Shown here piece by piece: positions 1 through 4,487 of a stretch of 5,899 bases of DNA. A model generated the notes under the pieces. That model saw only the letters and a list, made by a program, of their open reading frames with translations, had not been told where the DNA came from and searched no databases. The stretch is from an uncultured Eubacteriales bacterium. Its GTDB lineage: Bacteria > Bacillota > Clostridia > Oscillospirales > Oscillospiraceae. Location of the stretch: positions 1-5,899 of the forward strand of contig USHP01000133.1 of assembly GCA_900554625.1 (NCBI GenBank), given 5' to 3'. Both the position numbers and the translations under genes were made by a program. The stretch's first letter is position 1. Every line of letters starts with the position of its first letter.

Positions 1-946
1 GGTTCGGATGTTCTGCACCATTACCCATCCAGACGGTACCTTGTTCCCCCTGGACAGCCGGGGAATTCTCAAGCGGGCCATTGCCGACGCTGCCGATGCC
101 GGGTACACCTTTGCTTTTGGCTCGGAACTGGAATTTTACCTGTTTCAGTTGGACGAAAACGGCCAGCCCACCAAAATTCCCTATGACCAGGCCAGCTACA
201 TGGATGTGGCGCCGGAGGACAAGTGCGAAAATGTCCGGCGGGAAATCTGCCTGACCTTGGAGCAAATGGGCATTCAGCCGGAATCTTCCCATCACGAGGA
301 AGGCCCGGGACAAAATGAGATTGATTTCCGCTATTCCGACGCCCTCAGCGCTGCGGACAATGCCCACACCTTCTGCACCGTGGTAAAAACCATTGCCGCC
401 CGGAATGGTCTGGCCGCAGACTTTTCTCCCAAGCCCCTGCCGGAACACCCTGGCAGCGGATTTCACATCAACATCTCCGTACAAGGCCCCGACGAAAATC
501 GGATGCAGCACATGCTGGCGGGTATCCTGAACCGGGTGCCGGAAATCACCCTGTTTTTGAATCCGACAGAGCAGTCTTACCGCCGCCTCGGCTCTCACAA
601 AGCTCCGAAGTTCATCTCCTGGTCCAATGACAACCGCTCCATGCTGGTGCGGATTCCCGCTGCCCATGGAGAATACCGGCGGGCAGAGCTGCGCTCTTCG
701 GACTGCACCGCCAATCCGTATCTTGCCTTTGCCCTAGTAATCTGGGCCGGTCTGGAGGGAATCTCCCAGCAGCTTCCCCTGCCCCAGGCGGCAAATGTGA
801 ATCTGTTCACAGCCGCTCAATGGGATATGGCCCATTTGCAGACGCTGCCTCTGTCCCTGCCCACTGCCATCCGCAGCGCAGCCGCCAGCACCTTCCTTGC
901 CCAGCACTTCCCCCAGGCTCTGATTGACTGCTTCTGCAATCGGTGA
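1..946 (+). CDS. glnA: Type I glutamine synthetase family protein, 5' truncated
   Basis: The reading frame is open at the left edge (Val-Arg precede the first Met at base 8), so this is the C-terminal ~314 residues of a protein that is usually about 440 residues long. Glutamine synthetase makes glutamine from glutamate, ammonia and ATP in the cytoplasm. Counting from Met at base 8, the family motifs appear in order: the metal-binding pair in GSELEF (E40, E42), SHHEEGPGQNEID (94-106), GSGFH (150-153), NPTEQSYRRL (185-194), NRSMLVRIP (209-217) and RRAELRSSDCTANPYL (224-239). All metal-ligand positions I can align are present. The segment between the GSGFH histidine and NPTEQSY is shorter than in enterobacterial enzymes. 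The flap motif usually written GYEAP reads SHKAP here, putting Lys198 where the catalytic Glu normally sits. The enzyme may therefore be a divergent GlnA subfamily, and true glutamine synthesis is likely but not certain. It is followed 34 bases later by the ANTAR regulator. Confidence 0.9.
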   Translation, partial: VRMFCTITHPDGTLFPLDSRGILKRAIADAADAGYTFAFGSELEFYLFQLDENGQPTKIPYDQASYMDVAPEDKCENVRREICLTLEQMGIQPESSHHEEGPGQNEIDFRYSDALSAADNAHTFCTVVKTIAARNGLAADFSPKPLPEHPGSGFHINISVQGPDENRMQHMLAGILNRVPEITLFLNPTEQSYRRLGSHKAPKFISWSNDNRSMLVRIPAAHGEYRRAELRSSDCTANPYLAFALVIWAGLEGISQQLPLPQAANVNLFTAAQWDMAHLQTLPLSLPTAIRSAAASTFLAQHFPQALIDCFCNR

Positions 947-967
947 ACCTACTGAAATTTAACCGAA

Positions 968-973
968 AGGAGG
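968..973 (+). promoter_or_regulatory. Ribosome binding site that sets a CTG start
   Basis: AGGAGG lies 7 bases before CTG at 981, which is the ideal distance. The first conventional start in this frame (GTG at 1014) is 40 bases from this site and has no Shine-Dalgarno sequence of its own. An in-frame TAA at 960-962 limits the upstream possibilities. The site therefore supports initiation at CTG 981. Confidence 0.7.
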
Positions 974-980
974 AACCCAT

Positions 981-1565
981 CTGTCATATCAAGAACGATG
1001 TTACAGTGTTCTGGTGGTTTGCGGGGTGCAGAAATTTCTGGACGCCCTGATGCCCATGCTTCCGGAAACAGAATATTCCCCGGTATGTATTGCAGCCAAT
1101 GCTGCCGCTGCCCGTCGGGAACTGCTGCGCAGAAGTTTTGATTTTATTATCATCAATGCTCCCCTTTCGGATGAATTCGGTACACGGTTCGCAATCGATG
1201 CCAGCCAGCGTCCCGGCAGTGTGGTTCTGCTTCTGGTGCGCTCTGAAGTCTACGAGCAGACCAACGCAAAGGTTCTTCCCCAAGGGGTATTTACGCTGGC
1301 AAAGCCTACGCCTGCCCAGACATTGCAGCAAGGACTGAAATGGATGGCCGCAGCCAGAGAGCGGCTGCGCCGACTGGAAAAGAAGGCATCCACCGTGGAG
1401 GAAAAAATGGAGGAGATCCGACTGGTCAACCGGGCCAAATGGGTACTGATTGAAACGCATCACATGAGCGAGCCGGATGCCCATCGCTACATTGAGAAAC
1501 AGGCCATGGATCGCTGCACCTCCCGTAAGGAGATTGCACAGGAAATCCTGCAAACCAGTCCATAA
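981..1565 (+). CDS. ANTAR-domain antiterminator with degenerate receiver
   Basis: The protein has 194 residues if translation starts at CTG 981. Residues 8-120 form a response-regulator-like receiver. SVLVV (9-13) is the first beta strand, FDFIIINAPLSDEFG (53-67) the third, and LAKP (106-109) carries the conserved Lys. The usual phospho-acceptor Asp at the end of the third strand is Asn59, and no acidic pair follows the first strand, so this is probably a pseudo-receiver. A coiled linker (about 122-146) leads to the ANTAR domain (about 147-190), recognised by AKWVLIETHHMSEPDAHRYI, then KQAMDRCTSRKEIAQEIL. ANTAR proteins bind paired hairpins in leader RNAs and prevent transcription termination, and in Clostridia they often sit beside nitrogen genes. 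The position just after glnA suggests control of glutamine or ammonia metabolism. The start choice rests on the ribosome binding site and on the receiver strand being lost if GTG 1014 were used. The track-style start at 1014 would give 183 residues. Confidence 0.85.
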   Translation: MSYQERCYSVLVVCGVQKFLDALMPMLPETEYSPVCIAANAAAARRELLRRSFDFIIINAPLSDEFGTRFAIDASQRPGSVVLLLVRSEVYEQTNAKVLPQGVFTLAKPTPAQTLQQGLKWMAAARERLRRLEKKASTVEEKMEEIRLVNRAKWVLIETHHMSEPDAHRYIEKQAMDRCTSRKEIAQEILQTSP

Positions 1566-1567
1566 CA

Positions 1568-1605
1568 AAATCCGGCGAAGCCCTTTGCAAGGCTTCGCCG
1601 GATTT
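1568..1605. terminator. Bidirectional intrinsic terminator
   Basis: A perfect 15-bp stem (AAATCCGGCGAAGCC, 1568-1582, with its complement at 1591-1605) encloses an 8-base loop. It sits 3 bases after the ANTAR stop and 4 bases before the stop of the convergent RNHCP gene. On the plus strand it is followed by a loosely T-rich stretch (ACTTTATT), and on the minus strand by TTTTGTT. It probably ends both transcripts. Confidence 0.85.
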
Positions 1606-1608
1606 ACT

Positions 1609-2058
1609 TTATTCCTGAGTGTTTTCCCCAAAGGAAGGCATCTGTCCTTCGCCGCCCATCATGGCGGTCATTTCCTCAATGCGTTCCAGGGGGAACGGCG
1701 GATTGGCCAAGGGCTTCATAGCAATGGACATAAGCTTCATGGGGTTATCGTCAGCCAGCACCCGGTTGGAGCTGAGCTCGCCGCAGCGGCGGCAGCGGTG
1801 GATAATGGCCCACTCGCCCTTGCCCCGAACCCAAACTGCTACCGGCTCCATCAGGCTGCCGCAGTCGGACTCCCGGTCACCCGGTTCGATGTCCACATGC
1901 AGGCTGTACAGACAGTTGGGGCAGTGGTTGCGGTGATCGCTGCCCGCTCCGGCCGGTACCACCAGACGGCCGCAGTTTTTGCAGGTAAAGGCTTCCTGAC
2001 AGGCATGGGTTTTGTAGTAGCCTTTTTCGTATTGTTTGCGTTTATTTTCCCGAATCAT
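1609..2058 (-). CDS. RNHCP-domain zinc-ribbon protein
   Basis: This 149-residue soluble protein carries the signature of the RNHCP family, named for its Arg-Asn-His-Cys-Pro motif. The pattern is CKNC (26-29), RNHCPNC (43-49), DCGSLMEPVAVWVR (65-78) and HRCRRCG (87-93). The cysteines and histidine form two zinc knuckles of the type found in nucleic-acid-binding or ribosome-associated small proteins. The family has no established function that I know of. The N-terminus is basic (RENKRKQYEKGYYK) and the tail is Met- and Pro-rich. The start has GAGGG about 7 bases upstream. An overlapping ATG five bases further upstream is out of frame. The gene has its own strong promoter in the gap after trxB, so it need not depend on the thioredoxin operon, and it ends at the shared hairpin. 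Confidence 0.85.
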   Translation of the reverse strand: MIRENKRKQYEKGYYKTHACQEAFTCKNCGRLVVPAGAGSDHRNHCPNCLYSLHVDIEPGDRESDCGSLMEPVAVWVRGKGEWAIIHRCRRCGELSSNRVLADDNPMKLMSIAMKPLANPPFPLERIEEMTAMMGGEGQMPSFGENTQE

Positions 2059-2094
2059 GGCATTTCCCTCAGTAAATTCAAAATGGATGGTTCC

Positions 2095-2122
2095 ATTATA
2101 CCGGAGTTTGGGAATATGTCAA
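2095..2122 (-). promoter_or_regulatory. Consensus sigma-A promoter for the RNHCP gene
   Basis: Read on the minus strand, TTGACA (2122-2117) is followed after 16 bases by TATAAT (2100-2095). Both hexamers are perfect consensus matches. The promoter lies between the trxB stop and the RNHCP start, with about 36 bases from the -10 box to the start codon. Confidence 0.85.
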
Positions 2123-2130
2123 TGCTGGCG

Positions 2131-3054
2131 TTACAGCCCTGCCAGGTATTCTTCGGCAAAGTGAACAGCCACCGCACCATCGGATGCTGCGGTCACAATC
2201 TGCCGCACCGCCTTCGTCCGCACATCTCCCACGGCGAACACGCCGGGGCGGGAGGTTCGGGTGGTTTCATCCGCCAGAATGTATCCGGATTTGTCCAGTT
2301 CCACCTGACCGTCCACCAAAGCTGTGGCAGGCTTTCTGCCAATGCTGATGAAAATGCCGTCGCAGTCGACTGTAGTTTCCTCCCCGGTCAGCAGGTTCTG
2401 GACAACGATACCACTCAGCTTTCCGTTCTCCAACAGCTGCGTTACAGCGCTGTTCCAGAAAAATTCCACATTTTCCGCTTCCATCAGGGGCTTGTGATAG
2501 ACTTTGGTTGCCCGGAGGGTGTCTCTGCGGTGAACAACGATGACCTTCTTTGCCACCCGGGACAACAGCAGCGCATCTTCTACCGCAGAATTGCCGCCGC
2601 CGACTACTACCACGTTTTTTCCCTTGTAGAACATCCCGTCGCAGGAGGCGCAGTAGTTGACACCCCGTCCGGTCAGGGCTTTCTCATTGGGCAGCCCCAA
2701 TTCTCTGGGGCCCGCTCCCGCGGCATACACCACGGTTTTTCCGTAGAAGGTTCCTTCGTTGGTTTCGATTTTCTTGGGATCACTGCTCAAATCCACGCTC
2801 TGCACCTCGGCAAGCTCCGTCACCGCGCCGAAGGATTCGGCGTTGCGCTGCATGATTTCTCCCAAAGTGTAGCCGTCAATGCCGGCATCCACCCCAGGGA
2901 AATTGTCCACCTGAGTCGTCAGGGCCATTTGTCCGCCGGGGGACAGCTTTTCCAGCACCACCACGTTCAGTCCGGCCCGGGCAGCGTAAAGCGCTGCCGT
3001 ATAACCGCCGGGACCGCCGCCGATGATGACCATGTCATAAATCCGCTGCTCCAT
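2131..3054 (-). CDS. trxB: Thioredoxin reductase (FAD, NAD(P)H)
   Basis: This 307-residue cytoplasmic flavoenzyme passes electrons from NAD(P)H through FAD and a redox disulfide to thioredoxin. It shows the FAD-binding GGGPGG (12-17), the redox site CASCDG (135-140, active cysteines C135 and C138), the nucleotide-binding VGGGNSAVEDA (151-161), the HRRDTLRA stretch (175-182) typical of NADPH-using members, and the closing FAD motif VFAVGDVR (272-279). The length is normal for low-molecular-weight bacterial TrxB. The open frame extends 31 codons upstream, but that extension lies inside trxA. The start used here has AAGGAGG 5 bases upstream, and the ribosome site overlaps the trxA stop codon, implying coupled translation. 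The usual CATC site is CASC here. The immediate partner is trxA, 10 bases upstream. Confidence 0.95.
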   Translation of the reverse strand: MEQRIYDMVIIGGGPGGYTAALYAARAGLNVVVLEKLSPGGQMALTTQVDNFPGVDAGIDGYTLGEIMQRNAESFGAVTELAEVQSVDLSSDPKKIETNEGTFYGKTVVYAAGAGPRELGLPNEKALTGRGVNYCASCDGMFYKGKNVVVVGGGNSAVEDALLLSRVAKKVIVVHRRDTLRATKVYHKPLMEAENVEFFWNSAVTQLLENGKLSGIVVQNLLTGEETTVDCDGIFISIGRKPATALVDGQVELDKSGYILADETTRTSRPGVFAVGDVRTKAVRQIVTAASDGAVAVHFAEEYLAGL

Positions 3055-3059
3055 AATGA

Positions 3060-3067
3060 CCTCCTTA
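3060..3067 (-). promoter_or_regulatory. trxB ribosome binding site overlapping the trxA stop
   Basis: On the minus strand TAAGGAGG combines the trxA stop codon (TAA) with the trxB Shine-Dalgarno sequence (AAGGAGG), five bases before the trxB ATG. The geometry fixes the trxB start at 3054 and suggests translational coupling. Confidence 0.85.
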
Positions 3068-3388
3068 CTGCTCCAGGGTCTTCCGGATAAATTCCTCGAT
3101 GGTTGCCTTGGAGTCCGGCGCCACAATGCTGCCCAGAGCCTTGCCATCCCGGTACAGAATCAGCGTGGGAATCACGTCGATGCCCAGCTGGTCGGCAAGC
3201 TTGGGTTCGTCATCAATGTTTACCTTGGCAATGGTAACCTCTTCTCCGATCTGCTGGGCCAGCTTATCCAGTGCCGGTGCGATGCGGCGGCAGTAGCCGC
3301 ACCAGGGCGCCCAAAAGTCCACCAGAACGGGCTTGCTGCCCTGCACTGCCTGGGTATACTGCTGCTGATTCATATTCTGTACGGTCAT
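3065..3388 (-). CDS. trxA: Thioredoxin with CGYC active site
   Basis: This is a 107-residue single-domain thioredoxin, a normal length for the family, which reduces protein disulfides in the cytoplasm. The active site is WCGYC (29-33) within VDFWAPWCGYCRRIAPAL. The conserved cis-Pro lies in VIPTLILY (Pro74), and the buried acidic residue occurs in VDFW (Asp24). The canonical CGPC site has Tyr instead of Pro at position 32, which in related proteins alters redox potential or partner choice. The ATG has GGAG 8 bases upstream within AAAAGGAGCGATC. It is the first gene of the trxA-trxB pair. No strong promoter is evident directly upstream. A TATACT hexamer at 3422-3417 lacks a good -35 box, so transcription may also arrive from the small-gene operon upstream. 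Confidence 0.95.
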   Translation of the reverse strand: MTVQNMNQQQYTQAVQGSKPVLVDFWAPWCGYCRRIAPALDKLAQQIGEEVTIAKVNIDDEPKLADQLGIDVIPTLILYRDGKALGSIVAPDSKATIEEFIRKTLEQ

Positions 3389-3416
3389 AATGATCGCTCC
3401 TTTTTCTTTTTTCTAC

Positions 3417-3458
3417 AGTATACCCAGGAAGGCGGCAATCTTCCGTGATAAAATCACG
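3417..3458 (-). promoter_or_regulatory. Possible trxA upstream control region (palindrome plus weak -10)
   Basis: A perfect 6-bp inverted repeat, CGTGAT-3-ATCACG (3444-3458), lies upstream of a TATACT hexamer (minus strand, 3422-3417). The palindrome would cover about -30 to -45 of such a promoter, a common operator position. It has no T-tract, so it is a poor terminator. A second small repeat, GGAAG/CTTCC, follows. The -35 is not recognisable, so this is a weak call. Confidence 0.3.
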
Positions 3459-3492
3459 CTCTCAGTTTTTATTTTCTTTTTTCAAAAGCTTT

Positions 3493-3642
3493 TTACTGCA
3501 TGGGCTTCTGCAGCCAGAATACCAGATTCATCGCCGCCACAATCAGCACAACTGCCCCCATGACAACCCAGAATCCCAGATCCACTCCCAGAAACTGGGT
3601 GGTTCCAAACAAGTGCATCCAAAGCATTTTCCAGTTCATCAT
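3493..3642 (-). CDS. Small single-pass membrane protein (49 aa)
   Basis: I do not recognise a named family. The 49-residue product starts Met-Met-Asn-Trp and is rich in Trp, Met and Phe. Residues about 20-43 (from LGFWVVMGAVVLIVAAMNLV) form one clear membrane helix, ending in FWLQKPMQ with a basic tail. The frame is open for 14 more codons upstream. The start at 3642 is chosen because AAAGGAGG lies 7 bases before it, whereas the upstream ATG at 3684 has no such site and would read through the ribosome site. The preceding small frame stops exactly at that ribosome site. The gene is third in a tight small-gene run facing trxA, which begins about 100 bases downstream with no convincing terminator between. 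Confidence 0.72.
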   Translation of the reverse strand: MMNWKMLWMHLFGTTQFLGVDLGFWVVMGAVVLIVAAMNLVFWLQKPMQ

Positions 3643-3649
3643 ACGATAC

Positions 3650-3657
3650 CCTCCTTT
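3650..3657 (-). promoter_or_regulatory. Strong ribosome binding site for the 49-aa membrane protein
   Basis: AAAGGAGG on the minus strand, 7 bases before ATG 3642. Its first As are the end of a TAA stop (3658-3656) of an upstream small frame, which suggests that frame is translated. It rules against the longer start at 3684. Confidence 0.7.
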
Positions 3658-3739
3658 ACAGCAGCTGCCCGTAATGGCGGACATAGGCCTTTTTCAGACT
3701 GGTAGCCAACACCATATAGAGCAAAATACAAGGAATCAG
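3656..3739 (-). CDS. Possible 27-aa small hydrophobic protein (CTG start or frameshift product)
   Basis: The frame encodes about 27 residues: a hydrophobic stretch (IPCILLYMVLAT), then a basic and aromatic tail (SLKKAYVRHYGQLL). A CTG codon overlaps the TGA stop of the upstream 24-residue gene in a CTGA arrangement, and the TAA stop overlaps the ribosome site of the next gene. Such packing suggests real translation, either by coupled re-initiation at CTG or by a -1 slip at GAG-AAA-ATC that would fuse it to the upstream peptide. An internal ATG (3718) would leave only 20 residues. No good Shine-Dalgarno sequence precedes the CTG. A one-base sequencing error fusing the two frames is also possible. 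No family is recognised. Confidence 0.4.
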   Translation of the reverse strand: MIPCILLYMVLATSLKKAYVRHYGQLL

Positions 3740-3810
3740 ATTTTCTCTTCGGGGAGAAGTTCCATCGTCTGAGCCATCAGGGTGACGATCTGCTTATCTT
3801 TCTGTTCCAT
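3736..3810 (-). CDS. 24-aa small peptide, first gene of the divergent operon
   Basis: A short gene encoding 24 residues that begins MEQKDKQIVTLMAQTMELL and ends PEEKI. It has a perfect AAGGAGG 7 bases upstream of ATG and a consensus promoter about 55 bases further upstream. The peptide is charged and likely a single amphipathic helix, with no signal peptide and no recognised family. It is divergent from the XRE repressor and shares its operator region, so it is probably expressed when the repressor lets go. It could be a leader peptide, the antitoxin or toxin half of a pair, or the N-terminal part of a longer protein made by frameshift into the next frame. Confidence 0.6.
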   Translation of the reverse strand: MEQKDKQIVTLMAQTMELLPEEKI

Positions 3811-3864
3811 GTTGCCACCTCCTTAATGCTGTAACTACAATGCAATAGCTTGTTGTGTGGTTAC

Positions 3865-3893
3865 AATATAGCACAGATATTTTGTAATGTCAA
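3865..3893 (-). promoter_or_regulatory. Strong promoter for the small-protein operon
   Basis: On the minus strand TTGACA (3893-3888) is followed after exactly 17 bases by TATATT (3870-3865). The predicted transcript would start near 3858, giving a leader of about 48 bases before ATG 3810. The -35 box is part of a TGTCTTGACA palindrome. Confidence 0.85.
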
Positions 3894-3897
3894 GACA
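3888..3897. promoter_or_regulatory. Left operator, TGTC-AA-GACA palindrome
   Basis: TGTCAAGACA is an inverted repeat of TGTC and GACA covering the -35 box of the leftward promoter. On the minus strand the surrounding 19 bases (3900 to 3882) match the right operator at 16 positions. It is probably bound by the adjacent XRE protein. Confidence 0.65.
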
Positions 3898-3922
3898 GCT
3901 ATTTATAAATTTTTCTGCTAGT

Positions 3923-3932
3923 TGTCTTGACA
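3923..3932. promoter_or_regulatory. Right operator, TGTC-TT-GACA palindrome
   Basis: TGTCTTGACA covers the -35 box of the rightward XRE promoter. Its flanks extend the symmetry to TTGTC (3922-3926) and GACAA (3934-3938). Its centre lies 35 bases from that of the left operator, and the two face outward as mirror copies. It is probably the autoregulatory site of the XRE repressor. Confidence 0.65.
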
Positions 3933-3955
3933 CGACAAGTTAACTAGTGTATACT
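3927..3955 (+). promoter_or_regulatory. Strong promoter for the XRE repressor gene
   Basis: TTGACA (3927-3932), 17 bases, then TATACT (3950-3955). A start of transcription near 3962 would place the AGGAGG site almost at the 5' end of the message, leaving a leader of only about 14 bases. Confidence 0.85.
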
Positions 3956-3975
3956 TACAAACAGGAGGTGAATAA

Positions 3976-4365
3976 GTGGTGTACGAAATCAATGAGCGGT
4001 TCCGGCAGATCTTCAAAACATCCGGACTATCACAGGAAAAGTTTGCAGACAGGATAAAACGGAGCCGCGGTGAGGTTGCGAACATCTTGTACGATAAAAC
4101 CGTTGCCAAAGACAAAATCATTGAAGCGGTTTGCGATGAGTTTGGAGTCAACGAAACATGGCTGCGCACCGGTGAAGGGGAAATGTTCAAGCCTGTCAGC
4201 AAGGATGCAGAGCTTGCCGCATTCCTGGGTGACATCATGCACGGGGAAACCGCCGACTTCCGCCGCCGACTGGTAGCCGCTTTGGCCCGCTTCGGCCCCG
4301 ATGAATGGGAGCTGTTGGAGCGGATGGTATCCCAACTGGCTGAGGAATACAAAAAAGAGGACTAA
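3976..4365 (+). CDS. XRE-family (Cro/CI-type) transcriptional repressor
   Basis: A 129-residue DNA-binding regulator. Residues about 5-60 form a helix-turn-helix domain: LSQEKFADRI (18-27) and SRGEVANILYDKTV (30-43) are the HTH helices, and GVNETWLRTGEGEMF (57-71) is the closing segment typical of phage-like and mobile-element XRE repressors. The C-terminal half (AELAAFLGDIMHG, FRRRLVAALARFGPDEWELLERM) is helical and probably mediates dimerisation. There is no LexA-type peptidase domain, so SOS self-cleavage is not expected. Translation starts at GTG 3976, 7 bases after AGGAGG (3963-3968), and a second GTG follows directly. The protein likely binds the twin TGTC/GACA palindromes upstream, controlling itself and the divergent small-protein operon. 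Its 3' end lies in a palindrome shared with the convergent small gene. Confidence 0.88.
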   Translation: MVYEINERFRQIFKTSGLSQEKFADRIKRSRGEVANILYDKTVAKDKIIEAVCDEFGVNETWLRTGEGEMFKPVSKDAELAAFLGDIMHGETADFRRRLVAALARFGPDEWELLERMVSQLAEEYKKED

Positions 4366-4382
4366 GCCGAAGCTTAGTCCTC
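4357..4382 (-). terminator. UUCG-loop terminator overlapping two convergent stop codons
   Basis: An 11-bp perfect stem, GAGGACTAAGC (4357-4367) and its complement (4372-4382), closes a 4-base loop. On the minus strand the loop is C(TTCG)G, an unusually stable tetraloop, followed directly by TTTTTT (4356-4351), so it is a good intrinsic terminator for the small minus-strand gene. On the plus strand no T-tract follows, so it is weak for the XRE transcript. The stem encodes Glu-Asp-stop for both genes. Confidence 0.8.
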
Positions 4383-4487
4383 CTGGGTTAGAGATCGGAT
4401 AAATTCCAGGGCAATGACCAATTCCCGGTCATCCGCCCTCTTGAGCAGACTGACGATTTCTTGGATGGTTCTGTTTCTATGTAGCAT
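4374..4487 (-). CDS. 37-aa helical small protein, convergent with the repressor
   Basis: A small gene with GGAGG 8 bases before ATG 4487. The product (MLHRNRTIQEIVSLLKRA, then DDRELVIALEFIRSLTQED) is predicted to be one or two amphipathic helices, with Leu/Ile spacing that suggests protein-protein contact rather than a membrane helix. Similar short proteins with an I--LL--AD-R-L---FI pattern seem to accompany XRE genes in Clostridia. This is from memory and I give it no function. It could be a partner or antagonist of the XRE protein. It ends inside the shared palindromic terminator. No convincing -35 box was seen upstream, although an AT-rich TATTATAAAA stretch lies near 4516-4525 on this strand. 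Confidence 0.68.
   Translation of the reverse strand: MLHRNRTIQEIVSLLKRADDRELVIALEFIRSLTQED

Noticed and set aside
984..1631. Minus-strand open frame of 215 codons
   Set aside because: It is antisense to the ANTAR gene, runs through the 1568-1605 hairpin, and has no domain or ribosome site.
1477..3090. Long plus-strand open frame of 537 codons
   Set aside because: It is antisense to the RNHCP gene and trxB, both of which show clear domain motifs and ribosome sites. Its translation is His/Gly/Phe-rich with no recognisable domain, as expected for a shadow of GC-biased codons.
3055..3147. 31-residue N-terminal extension of trxB
   Set aside because: It overlaps the trxA coding sequence in another frame. 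The AAGGAGG site and family length support the start at 3054.
3643..3684. Longer start (14 extra residues) for the 49-residue membrane protein
   Set aside because: The extension includes the strong AAAGGAGG site itself and has no ribosome site of its own.
3888..3932. Short CRISPR-like direct repeats
   Set aside because: There are only two copies, in opposite orientation, and both coincide with promoter -35 boxes, so they fit operators rather than an array.
3918..4352. Minus-strand open frame of 144 codons over the repressor
   Set aside because: It is antisense to a clear XRE gene with its own promoter and ribosome site. The translation is Ser-rich and lacks any motif.
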